A DNA stretch of 64,000 nucleotides. Origin: Zygnema circumcarinatum. Taxonomy: Eukaryota > Streptophyta > Zygnematophyceae > Zygnematales > Zygnemataceae. The DNA lies in NCBI GenBank assembly GCA_037447605.1, contig CM074808.1, positions 3,541,810 through 3,605,809 of the forward strand, written 5' to 3'. Of this stretch, positions 23,136 to 33,739 are shown one piece after another (position 1 is the first letter of the stretch; the number at the start of each line of letters is the position of its first letter). The position numbers and the translations under genes are program-made. The notes below the pieces were generated by a model that ran no database searches, had not been told where the DNA came from, and was given only the letters and a program-made list of their open reading frames with translations.

Positions 23136-24630
23136 CTACTTCTTCGTCCTCCTCTTTGGAACCTTTTGCTCGTCCTTAAGGTCCCTCTTAAGGTCACGGA
23201 TGGCCTTGTCGAAAGTTTTCATTTCCTTTGACCGGCCCCCATAAATGTCCCGAATTGTGTCTCTGCAAAACCTGTAGGACCTTAGCCAAATGTAAGCACT
23301 ACTATCATACAGTAACTCCAACCCTCCGTCGCTCCCTCACTCTCTCTCTCCCCCATCGCTTACTCTCGCCCTCACCGCCTCATTTCAACTCCCATTTCCA
23401 ACTCCCATTCACAGCTTCTCCCCTCTGTCCTCCGTCCTCTCCTTCCCCGCCGTCCCCTCCTTCCAAAAGTCAACTCCACTGCATAACAAAACCAATGAAA
23501 TTCCTGGCATGCTTGTGGAACATGGTGATAAGGAGTCGCATCCCCAACCCCAGTTTCAAAGGAGTCGCAAATTCTATGGCTCATGTTATGGTCACCTACC
23601 CACACGCCTCCTCGTCCATTTCCTCCTCCGGAATGCCAAAGAGGTCCCAAAAAACAGACGGGTTTACCCGACAAAACCGAGGCCGGTCTGTGGCCCCAAA
23701 AAGACCCAGTCCCTTTATGTTACATAAGTTAACGAAATGAGCTCACTTCAATTCCTAGGTGATCTCCAAGGCATGTTTGAATGGTTAAGAAAAGGCTTTG
23801 TTGGTTCGTTTGTGAACTCTGTCATACTTCTGAATTCCAAGCAACCTAATGGCCAGCAAATACCTAAGAAAATTTTCAGAACGTTACCTAAGTGGACCTC
23901 GTGAAAAGCTCACCTTCATATATGGAGCACATTCTCGTTGCTTTGTTGAAGTGAACGCACCACCCATCAGGGCCAGTCATAGACTTATACAACTGCCACA
24001 ATCGTAACCCCCCGAAGGAGAACCCCGGAAGCCATCATCTTCAATGTTTTTTCCAAAAACACCATAAGAAAAATACATTCAACGACTCAGAGTTCTTTCA
24101 TTTAAAAATCTCAACTTGTCTGTCAAACCTCTAAGACGTCTCCTCTTTGCATTTCACAAAAATCCAAAAACCCGGAATATTCTACTGAACCTCAAAAACG
24201 TTCGTTTTCATTCATTCTTGAAAATGTTTTCCAGAATCTCACATACTTGAAGCTCCTCCGGATCCCTCAGAATTTCCTCTATGGGAGGCGCGAGGGGCCC
24301 CTTATCCAACTGACAGCACGCACCGCAGCCTTTCACACAAGCCCACCCCTTCCTTGGAGCTTCACTCGCTGAGGGAGGGGCCGAAGGAGAGGCAACGCAG
24401 CAGCGCACATTCCGAATACAATTAGGGTTAGGGCAAACTGTGGCTCTTCTAGAAAATGAAGGGAGGGTCGAGAACGACGAGGCTGAAGAAAGAAAGGATG
24501 GAGAGTGGGGGGAAGGGGAAGAGGGGGAGGGGGAGGGGGAGGGGGAGAGAGGGGAGAGACGCTGTGGGAAGGTAGAGGAGGCTCTCATGCCGACCGTTGC
24601 GTACACTGAGGCAGCCATGGACGTCGTCAT
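23136..24630 (-). CDS. Plastid-targeted YkgJ-family cysteine-cluster protein
   Basis: Four exons close in phase: 24630-24247, 23992-23914, 23687-23600 and 23262-23136, giving about 225 residues. The conserved core contains WACVKGCGACCQLDKGPLAP, then GPDGWCVHFNKATRMCSIYE, then DRPRFCRVNPSVFWDLFGIP. The spaced cysteines are those of the YkgJ domain, annotated as a putative zinc- or iron-chelating domain. The N-terminus from MTTSMAASVYATVGMR is Ser/Pro-rich and lacks acidic residues, so a plastid transit peptide is likely. The C-terminus is highly charged and ends KVPKRRTKK. An in-frame ATG at 24831 would add 67 residues; I prefer 24630 because transit-peptide composition begins there. The biochemical role of the plant members is not established. 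Confidence 0.85.
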
Positions 24631-25583
24631 AAGAAAATGTTTTCCGAGGGGTAGTAGAGGAGCAAGGAGGGCGATAGGGAGGGAAGGGGAGATAGGAGAG
24701 GGGCGAGCGGCGTTAGAAATTTGCTTTCTCTTGAACGCAGTAAACCATGCAAAACATTTGCTTTTAGTGGATGCGCACATGCAGGAAATCGATGAAATTC
24801 GTTCGACGATTTGGATTGTAACATGGACCAAGCTTCTAATAAGTTCGTCCTTTACCGTTCAGCCCAAAAGATTATCCCTCTGTTTCTTTTGATGTCTCTC
24901 TCTCTCTCTCCCGCTCTCTTTCAGACAAATGTTGGAGAAAATATTTGCCCCCCACGAGTAGTACCATGTTCTGGACATGCCCAAATTGCTATATCACTGC
25001 TGCTGCTTGGTGTGGGGGAATGAGAGCATTGAAAATTTAATGAAGATAAAGAAAAAGAATTTGCATTTGCATTTGCAATGCAATCGTTAAGAGTTAATTG
25101 ATGGCCAATGTTTGGCTCGTTAATGCTTGCAACCATTGGCAAACCATGGCAGATGTAAGCTGGCGTCCTCCAATGGCGAATCACCACATACACAACTTTG
25201 TAAATGTGGCAGATCGGCAAAGGAGCTTGATTACAGTTCACTGAGGAATAAGGACCTTCATGTCCACTTCTTACCACAAAAACGCGACCGAATGTGATAT
25301 CTAATTATGATAACAGAATCCTTCAAAAGTTCCCCTTATAAACCTGAGGACTGATACCGGAAAAGGAAACTTCAGGTTTAATCCTTCAAATATAGGACAA
25401 AAGCCAACCGTAACAAGTGAGTTGACTAACCATTTTAAACTATCCACAAACTATACATTACATTGAAGGACTGTACAATGAATCTGGAAACTATTACCAG
25501 GCTCCTAACACAAAAAGCCGAAACAAACCCTAATCTACTCCCGGAAAGAAAGGAAAATACAGATTCGAATCTAGAAGGGAGCT
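24631..25583. other. Intergenic spacer, no gene seen
   Basis: This spacer holds the promoter of the YkgJ-family gene and the 3' flank of the F-box/kelch gene. I see a CT microsatellite at 24896-24915 and otherwise unique AT-rich sequence. Confidence 0.5.
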
Positions 25584-27694
25584 TCAGAGGTAGAGTACGT
25601 GGCAGCTCAAAATGACGTCGGAGGAGCATCCAACCCCTTCGATTCTCCTTGTCACCAAAAGGCCTTCCAGTCTCTCAGCCGCCTTCAGATCAACTTCCAC
25701 AGCAGTGCAGCCTCTTCCAACCACGTACAATTTCCCCTGCAAACCTACCAACTTACAGGGGGCACTGAGGAGAGCGGGGGAGAGCCGGCCCACCGGTCTC
25801 CATGCTCTAGCAGCTTTATCAAACACCATCAGCCTGATTCCTCCCACATGCTCCACCATGTACAGTTTTCCATCCACCTCAACAGACGATCCGTGCCATC
25901 CAGCTGCCATTTCATCGTCTAAGTACTCCCATTTCTGAGCTATGGGATTGTACGTTTGAACATGAGGACCAGGCACAGTGTGAACACATCGGATGTGTGA
26001 GACATGCAACTTGTTGTTCCAAACAACCGCATCTTGCAAGTCTCCATCGTTAAGAAGTTCGCCTGCACTACACCACCTGACATCCAATCACAAAGGCAAA
26101 AACATAAGCTCATAAAAAAATGTGATTGCACATATCTCATTTCAGAAAAGGCAGCTTCAGATAGGCTTAAACTCAAACAGATGCGAAAAAAAAGATGAAA
26201 GAAACAAACGTGAATCACCAGACGGAAGCGGCTCCCGAGCAGACATTTTTTGCTTTGTTCTGACTAGCATCCTCTAAAATTCTCAAGAGGAAGTTGTCAG
26301 CAGCCTCACTTATCCTCAAGCGAATCGTAAACTTCGACTGAAGTTAGCAGGCCCGAAGCACTCGTCCCCATGCCTCCTGCTACAAGTATTTGATCATTCA
26401 ACACTCCGCTCACAGCATAGCAACGGGCATGCTCCATTGGTGCCACGCGAGTCCACTTGTCAATAATTGGATTATATCTGGAAAAAGGATACAAAAACCA
26501 GAAAAAAACACGTTACCTTTTTGCTCCACTAGTGACACAGCCCTCCATCCTTGTGCAGCGAATTCAGATAAGCTTACTTTGGGTTCAGTAAAAAAAAAGA
26601 CGAAAAACATGGATGAACAAAGTGTGTCAGGAGATCGCTACACACAAATTATTCCTCAGTACATCGTCAGCAAATTGCACACATGCGTGCATTCACTGCT
26701 AACTCCGAGAACACGCAATCGAGATATCTTCTATATATCAGAAACCCTAGACGACACTCGTAATTTCTGAAGTTCAAAGCAGACAAGCCCCAGTGTAAAT
26801 ACCCTCGTTCACGCATCCACCAATCACTGTTTCTTGACCAGCTATGGAAGCAGGTAGTCCTCATTTGAGAGCCAAGCAAATTGGCAATGGAAGAAGCTTC
26901 CCAGGATTTCTGAATGGAGCTTATTATCCAGAAAAGTATTGTCAACTTATTAGAGGAACGTCATAGTATTTCCTTTATGGCGGACATTCAAATGTTGAGC
27001 ATGCTAGCTTTAACACCCAGTGTATCAATGATACAACATATTGTCTCACCTAAAGACTTCCTGTTTAGGAGGCTTCGACCAACCAACTCCACCGATGGCA
27101 TATAGCATCCCATTGCATGCTTCGCATGCCATACCATACGACCGAAGGATCTCGTGCGGCATTTTTGATACTGGATGCCACTGCTTAGCCTTAGGATCCA
27201 AGCAACGCCAGGAGAGACGTTCGTTTGACTCCCTTGCCAGGATATATATCCAGCCCTCCGCCACTCCGTTCTGGCGTCGTAAAGTGTAGTAGGGTTGAGA
27301 CTGCCAGGACAAGGGACAATCAGAACACCTAATGCAACTCAAACAACACTGAAGTTTCGAAACCACAACTCGCATATAAGTGCATTTTCTCGGCTAAACA
27401 CATCAAGGCGAAGTGGTTTGATTAATTGCAATGGCTTTGACTTCCCGATCTCTGGTTGAATAATCCCTGTTCACCAAGTCCAAAAAGAACAGATTAACAA
27501 AACACTTCAAGGAGTCAGCTAGTCACCTCAATAAACTCAAACCATCGTCTGCTAACTCCCCGAACCAGTTTGTGGCTCTTTCGTGGAATCCGCAGCAGGC
27601 ACTGAACGGCTAGATCGTCCGGGAGACCGGGAATGATAGGAGATTCTTCTGTGGCGCAAGCAATCGCGATTTTCGATGTTTGTTTCTCTTCCAT
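25584..27694 (-). CDS. F-box/kelch-repeat protein
   Basis: Four exons close in phase: 27694-27527, 27300-27050, 26477-26310 and 26076-25584, giving 359 residues. Exon 1 encodes the F-box (IPGLPDDLAVQCLLRIPRK and VRGVSRRWFEFIE), which binds SKP1 in SCF ubiquitin ligases. The remaining exons encode kelch beta-propeller blades with the usual landmarks: SYGMACEACNGMLYAIGG, YNPIIDKWTRVAPM and QILVAGG. Further blades read YNPIAQKWEYLDDEM and GKLYVVGRG. Plant F-box/kelch proteins are substrate receptors that mark a target for degradation; the target is unknown here. The in-frame upstream ATG at 27766 would lengthen the N-terminus by 24 residues. The third intron ends just inside a blade, as is common in the family. 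Confidence 0.9.
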
Positions 27695-28302
27695 TATGCC
27701 GACTGAATATCTCCTTGCTCGCAGAGATTCACGCTCTTCCTGTTGGATGCCCATTACCCCAGTGTAAGGGCGACGCATCGAAAAAAAGTCGGTCATTGCT
27801 TGATGAAAATGGAATACACAGCCAAAAAAGAGTCTCGTCATCAGGCCAGGGAAGAACTCCAGTTCAGCAAAGAGAAAGGACAATAAACACAACATAAAAC
27901 GGCGAGGCTGGTTAAATACAAAACAAGCTGACATGGCATCAAGAAGTAAGCCTAAGAAATAAGTTATCCTGCTACCATTGACTCCAAGACGAAAAACCAT
28001 TTCTCTCCTGACGGATGCACGGTCCAAGGTCCCAATCCTGACCTCCTCCAGAAGCTGAACATTAAAAATGTCAGCCAAACATCCACTGCAGCCAATAAGC
28101 CACTTCTCTAACCCTCCATCACAACCATCTTCAATCTTCCAAATCCTCCTTTCCTGCTTGAACCAAACCAAATAAGCACCTTCTCAAACGCACATTTTTT
28201 CCCCTACCTCTACAAGCACGATCCGCACCCCGTCTCTCTCCTCCTCCACTTCCCTTCCTCCAATCAGCACGTCCTGACCCCTACCTCAGCAGCCATGGGT
28301 CA

Positions 28303-28410
28303 ATGGCTGGCCTGTTGGAGAGGGCGAAAGCACTGAAGGAGAGATCTGCCAGGCTTGGTATTAAGGACGCTCTCGTGGAGCGACACGTGGCATCGAAGTC
28401 CGCCAATTGA
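28303..28410 (+). CDS. Possible small ORF, 35 aa
   Basis: A short ORF begins MAGLLERAKALKERSARLG after a CT-rich, leader-like stretch and ends VASKSAN. It is Lys/Arg/Ala-rich and could form one helix. It could be a truncated first exon whose downstream part was displaced by the repeats starting near 28680. No homologue is recognised and it may be spurious. Confidence 0.2.
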   Translation: MAGLLERAKALKERSARLGIKDALVERHVASKSAN

Positions 28411-28684
28411 CAGCCCCAAATGTGCAACGGGTTTCTATGCTGATTATTCCAGTTCGCCGTTCATATCAACGCGAAATACGCAGTTAACAGTTTTTAATCT
28501 CGTTTAACTTGCACATGTGTCACCGTTCTTGTCTCGTTCTAAGAACAGGGAGGAAATTTTCAGTCGTCCTCCGAGGAACAGAGGTTGCGAATATAATAGA
28601 CTGCCGTCATCAGACGTCATTACGTTGCAAACCCTGACTACGAGCAACCCAAACTCGACGTTTCCAGTTTCTTTCTGAGGTTGC

Positions 28685-28850
28685 AAACCCACCACAGTTC
28701 GGACCAGTGGATCGGCAACCATTGGACAACCATTGGATGGCAATGGTTGGACGTCTACTGGTTGGCAACCAGTCGAATGGTTGTTTCGGTCCGCAACCAC
28801 TGGTTGCCAACCAGTCGACTGGTTTGTCTAATGGTCCGATCTGTGAAACC
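28685..28850. repeat. Dispersed repeat family A, copy 1 (ATGGTTGG-rich)
   Basis: The segment is built from variants of AACCATTGG, ATGGTTGG and CCAGTCGAATGG in both orientations and can fold on itself. It is collinear with 32510-32710, sharing landmarks such as CAACCATTGGACAACCAT, GGCAATGGTTGGA and TAATGGTCCGA. Confidence 0.75.
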
Positions 28851-28874
28851 CACCCAATCGGAAGGAGGAAGTGT

Positions 28875-29010
28875 GGCATTGATCTCACGATGGCTATGAT
28901 GCCACCAAATGTGCATGGACAAAATCGTCATGGGGAACCACGAAGAACTAGTCGCAAAGGACCTCAACACAAAAGAAAAAAGCTAGGAGCGGAAACCTAC
29001 GCCTAGGCTC
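28875..29010 (+). repeat. Dispersed repeat family B, copy 2
   Basis: Starts at GGCATTGATCTCACGATGG and continues through GGGGAACCACGAAG to an A-rich tail. The other copies are at 7575-7690, 29300-29430 and 32950-33065. It directly follows a family A copy. Confidence 0.75.
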
Positions 29011-29299
29011 AACAACGCAGCCATAGAAGCGGCCGCAGCCGCAGTCGCAGCCAGTCCAGTTTTTTCCTCACAAGTTGAGGGCGGTCTGCAGGTGTGGCTC
29101 CAGCTTGAAACTGGCCGGAAAGGCGAACTTGGCAGTTCCAGTTCCAATAATACTGTCGGTTTTTTTAAGTCCCTCTAGAACAGCACACAGCGCTTGCCCC
29201 AACTGCTGGCTCCTGGTCACGTGGAAGTCATCATACCTTGCACGGCTCTCATTAGGTATGTATAGTACATCTGGAAACCGGAAATAGAGATGAAGAAGT

Positions 29300-29430
29300 G
29301 GCATTGATCTCACGATGGCAAAGCCATCAAATCTACATGGACAAAATCATCATGGGGAACCACGAAGTACTGGGCGCAGGATTTAAGCACAACAAAAAAA
29401 AGCTAAGCGCAGAAAATTACCGGAACCGGA
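29300..29430 (+). repeat. Dispersed repeat family B, copy 3
   Basis: Collinear with copy 2, with the same GGCATTGATCTCACGATGG start, the GGGGAACCACGAAG block and the A-rich end followed by AGCTAAGCGCAG. It lies about 425 bp downstream in the same orientation. Confidence 0.75.
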
Positions 29431-29850
29431 AGCGGACCCTGGCTTAAAACAGGCGGCCAACTTTCTGTTCCCTTCAACTGCTTACTCGCGTCCGTTTGTT
29501 TTGATTGGTTCCTTGGGTTAATAACTTAACAACTTGCATGCAACAAATACTGTACAACATCTACAAACCAAAATTTCAGCAGTCAGTTTCTTCTTTTTTT
29601 GTTAAACAGAAAGATTTTTTAAAGCTACACCTAGTTGACGACTAAAGCAATGGCGTTTCTTGGCTTTTTAGGAACGATGAGCCTCTTCTTGCTTATAACC
29701 TATGTAGACATTGAACGCAAGTCCTTAGTTGCGACCTTTTCATTGGACTTTGCATAAACAGATTCCAAAGTCGAAGATAGGAGCCTGCTCCACTGTCTTA
29801 CTTGCCACTTCGCTTAAGGCCTCAGTCTCACACCCTCCGCCCACTTAGCT

Positions 29851-31707
29851 TCATTCTCCAACTCCGGCAACCTTTGCATAAATGGCGAGCTCAACGCCTT
29901 TTCTAATCGCCAGCTGCTCTGCGAATCTACTCAGTATACACTCTTCCATCCACAGTTTCTCCAAAACTTGACAACTCCGAAGGACAGCCTCAATGCCCGA
30001 GGAAGATATATTTCGAGCCCTCCTTACGTCAAGCTCCCGCATGGCAGGACAGCTGCCAACAATGGCTTCCAAACTGATGTCTGTCAGATGAAGGCATCCC
30101 CTCAGATGTAGCCGTTGCAGCAACCGACATTTGGCAGCCATATGTATTAAACTTTGGTCCGTGACCACACAATAGCTGATGTCTAAGGACACAAGGGAGG
30201 GGAATGATGATGTTGCAACCTTCACGCCATCATCTGTGACCGGGCACAGAGCCACGTCCAGCCGCTCTAAGCTTTCACGGCATCTGCATGAGCAATTACA
30301 TGCAGCAGCGTCATCCAAGAGTCTCTACAGCAGCGTATACCTGTCAACACGATGCTCCACAAGTGCTTGCAAAACGGAAGAATGTTAAAAAAACTGTGTC
30401 AAATGAGTAGAGATTCACTTCGCACCTGCTTTCGGCAAGATTTCGAAGCGCCTCATCGTCCACTTTCATACATGCTTTTAAAGTTAATGCTTTCAATTTG
30501 ACGCAGTTCTTTGCGATGGCAGTAAGCGCATCCCCTCCAACGTTCATGCATCCAACGAGCTCTATCTCTGTTAACGTTCTTCCACATCTCCCCGTCAAAG
30601 CAGCAATACCATGTGACGTCACACACGAGGAGACGCGCAGCTGAAACTTCTCAAGTTGAGTTGTAAAGCAGCCAATCAGCGAGAGGCCATGATCCTGCAA
30701 GCGAAGGAGTGTTTTTTTTTTAAATTCAGCAAAACATCACCTTGATTTGGTTTTTCAGAGGACGTAATTTATGCACAATAGCTTTACAAAATACGTGCAT
30801 TATCAATATCCTTCACATAGATTCCTTAACGAGCTTAGGAGATTCAATCTAGTCACTACCGCGTCTACCTGCAATGCAATTTTTTTCCCACTTTAATCAA
30901 CTGTTCACGTTTGGTAGTTGTGAGTCTCTACGTAGGATATTATGAAATGTAAAGCCTGCAATAGAAATTTTATAAATAAACCAAAAAAAAAAAATTGAAA
31001 CTCGTGAATAATCTTCGCTAAGTAATTGGAAACAAATACAAAAATTCAATCCATTTTATATTTGAAACGGCATCCAATGCCGATCAAATAGATCCAAGTG
31101 AAAAAAAACAAAGGAGCGTTAACTCAGCCCTCAAAGCATCAATAGTTGATTCCAAAAGAATGGAGGAAGCAACACTTACCGTTAGAGCTGCTTCTGCAGG
31201 TACACGAAAATTGACAATCTCGATTTCTTTCAATACTAAAACTCGCTCCAATAATTTAGCGATAATGCTGTCCATGCCACTTTCAACTTCCAAAAATTGC
31301 TTTCGCATTTCAAAATGCCCGGTGACAGCATTCAGCTTGATCTTATGTCGGAGCAGAGACTCCATTCTGAGCCATCGCTTGCAGACAAGGCTGACATTGT
31401 TCCTGTCCCGTGTATCCCTCAGAAAGCTAAAAATGAGAAGCATAATGTCGTCAGGGGCATCACAGTGTGCCGCAAGGTGCGTACTATTCGGAGGAAGATG
31501 CTGCACTTCAGGACGGCGTATGCTTCCTCTGAAGCTTGAAACTGGCATTGCATACGCTTCTTTCCTTTCAGAACCACAGGAAAAGGCGAAAGTAGAGGAA
31601 GGAGCGGGAGGAATGTGGGAAGTGAGGCCTAATGAAGGAAGAGGGGACGATGATGAGGAGACGGAAGAAGAGGGCGAGAAGGATGCAGATGAGGCAGAGA
31701 GACACAT
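29851..31707 (-). CDS. F-box/LRR protein
   Basis: Three exons close in phase: 31707-31180 (or from the internal ATG at 31548), 30694-30426 and 30283-29851, giving 409 or 356 residues. Exon 1 contains the F-box (PDDIMLLIFSFLRDTRDRNN and VSLVCKRWLRMESLLRH). Exons 2 and 3 encode cysteine-containing leucine-rich repeats such as LTEIELVGCMNVGGDAL, LKALTLKACMKVDDEAL and LQRLHLRGCLHLTDISLEAI. This architecture is that of plant FBL proteins, the SKP1-binding substrate receptors of SCF ubiquitin ligases. The substrate is unknown. The upstream start adds a Ser-rich tail, while the downstream start sits closer to the F-box; I cannot decide between them. Confidence 0.88.
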
Positions 31708-31994
31708 CCTAGATATGCTACACCTGTCTAATAAAGGATTGCAGAATTATAGGTCAAGCGTACTTTATAAAACTTGGAAGAAAGTATTCGCCAAGCTTGA
31801 AACAAGGAGGAGGTTGATAAAGACAAGGCAGAAAATGAAGATTCAGGTTTGAAGCAGAAAAGAATTGCAGTAAAAGCTCTCTGGCTGCAGGAGAGCAGGC
31901 CTCAGTCGTAAAAAGCTGAAGAACAAATTTAATCCAAACGAGCTCGGAAAAATAATTTCAAAAGTATCTCCTCCACCTCAAGCAGAGTCAGCGG

Positions 31995-32100
31995 AGTCCG
32001 TACAACAAAACAATCTCCGTACTGGCGTACCTTCTAAGACGTACTGTACCCGATTCGTACTGTACATCACGATATTGTACGGTATTGTACGAACACGTTC
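31995..32100. repeat. GTAC-rich dispersed patch
   Basis: CCGTAC, CGTACTGTAC and TTGTACGG motifs recur about ten times in 100 bp. Similar patches are at 1905-2200, 7184-7338, 41485-41965 and 53690-53840. Confidence 0.7.
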
Positions 32101-32509
32101 CCACTTGCAAAAAGGCGGCGCTTCGAAGGGCCTCAGAAACATTTGTCAAATGCGCCAAGCTATTCGCTATTTGCTGGACATTGACATGGAAATAATTTCA
32201 CATATTTACAATCCTCTCAGGCAATTTGTGACCACGGCCGATTTAAACAGATCCCTTTTCAAGTCACGGGCAGTTAAAAAACATTTTCCCACGTCAAAAC
32301 TCGGCTTCGGCGACCCTGAAATTGAAACTGTGGCGAATCAAATTTAATTTCGCCTTTTGGCGGTCGAAGAGTCAGTCGTCCGCGGTCATTTAGTAGCCCC
32401 AAAAAGATCTCAGGAATCGAATATTTGGATTTGTCTGACCGGTTCTTCAAAAGAGCCTGATTTGCTTTGTCGCGTTCTGACTTCTGAGTGACCCGCCAAT
32501 CTTGCACAG

Positions 32510-32710
32510 GTCGCACCAGTGAGTGGATCATCAACCATTGGACAACCATGAGATGGCAATGGTTGGAAGTCCGATGGTTGGCAGCCAGTCGAATGGTTGC
32601 CAACCATTGGCATCCACTGGTTCCGAACCATTCGAATGGTTTGTTTTGATCCGGCGCCAATGGTTGGCTACCAGTCGAATGGTTGGCCTAATGGTCCGAC
32701 CTGCGCAATA
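32510..32710. repeat. Dispersed repeat family A, copy 2 (ATGGTTGG-rich)
   Basis: Collinear with 28685-28850, sharing CAACCATTGGACAACCAT, CAGTCGAATGGTTG and TAATGGTCCGA. It contains an extra CCAATGGTTGGCTACC block. Confidence 0.75.
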
Positions 32711-32949
32711 TTGGGCGCGGGCGATCGGCCAGAGAAATCTGATCGGATCTTATCTGATCTGATTCTATGTGCTATTCGTACATGTCATACGGTATCTGGC
32801 AAAGACCTAGCCAGCGTGGCAAGTGGCCCTGGCGGCTTTTTTGGCTGGTCCTTGTCGTTTTTCCCACCGAAGACACCTGAGGAAAAGGTGGCATACTTCT
32901 GAGAAATCTTCAGATCGTATGTCAAATTTAAGAAAGAAAGGAAAGAACG

Positions 32950-33065
32950 ACGCTTGTTTCTTTGTGCTTGGGTCCTTTAACGGCCAGTTCCTCGTGGTTC
33001 CCCATGCTGATTTTGTCCATGTACATTTGATGGCCTCATCGCCGTCGTGAGATCAGTGCCACTTC
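32950..33065 (-). repeat. Dispersed repeat family B, copy 4
   Basis: Reverse-oriented relative to copies 2 and 3. It has the GGGTCCTTTAACGGCCAG, CGTGGTTCCCC and CGTGAGATCAGTGCCAC blocks. It lies about 240 bp after family A copy 2. Confidence 0.75.
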
Positions 33066-33739
33066 CTTTATCTTTTTTGCACTGAGATTTGGTTGAGCAA
33101 ATGAGGATCATTTTATGCTTGGAGGGAGGGAGGCATGCAAGTGCATGGCCGATAGCGGATGGGAGGGCGGATTAAAAGGTTATGACTGGCCTCCATTTGC
33201 AGTAAGGAACAACACGCATTTGGGTGTTGGCTGACAGCATGGACAGATGCATCAGTTAGGAAGCATCCGCAGGAGGAAGCTAGAAACTTTGCACTGCAAT
33301 TGAATACATTGGTGACCGGTGATGCTGCTGCGCTATCTTCTTCTCTGATGTGTTGTAGCGAGGGAGGGTGATTGACTACGATGTGAATGGACGGTTCAAG
33401 GGAACCAAAACTTCCTTGTGTTCTAAGCAATCCGTGAAAGCAAGTAGCAACGCGTGTTTTATATGGAGCGATGCACAACGCCGCTTGACAACATCGTCAC
33501 GGCAGCACTGTGAAATCTTTTGCGCAAGTTAGGGTCCGACCTTGAGAGAGTGCTTGACTCGCCGCTTTGATCCTAAAAGCACAGAAATCCTAAAATTATA
33601 GAAAAGAGCATTGATGGACTGCGAAACATCCCAACCTCACAAAGCGAGCAAGCGTGAAATGAACATGCTGAAGAGTAGCAGCCTTGCCAGGCTCCTCTCC
33701 TTTGCAGGAGGCAACATTTCACGAATGCTCGCCTTGCCT

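Larger units (their letters stand above)
27695..29850. other. Intergenic spacer with two dispersed-repeat families
   Basis: The left part (27695-28300) is the probable promoter of the F-box/kelch gene. From 28680 to 29430 it contains one copy of repeat family A and two of family B. The remainder up to the 3' end of the F-box/LRR gene is unique AT-rich sequence. Confidence 0.6.
31708..33739. other. Intergenic repeat-rich spacer
   Basis: No gene is recognised. It holds a GTAC-rich patch (31995-32100), family A copy 2 (32510-32710) and family B copy 4 (32950-33065). The region 33100-33739 has open frames on both strands but none resembles a known protein. Confidence 0.6.

Noticed and set aside
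23228-23740. Plus-strand 170-codon open frame
   Set aside because: It overlaps antisense exons 3 and 4 of the YkgJ-family gene and a CT-rich intron; composition is low-complexity.
26800-26960. Kelch-like GGCVNEG stretch inside the second intron of the F-box/kelch gene
   Set aside because: The flanking exons (ending 27050 and starting 26477) join exactly in phase to give VFRYNPIIDKW, and the stretch needs a frameshift or stop read-through.
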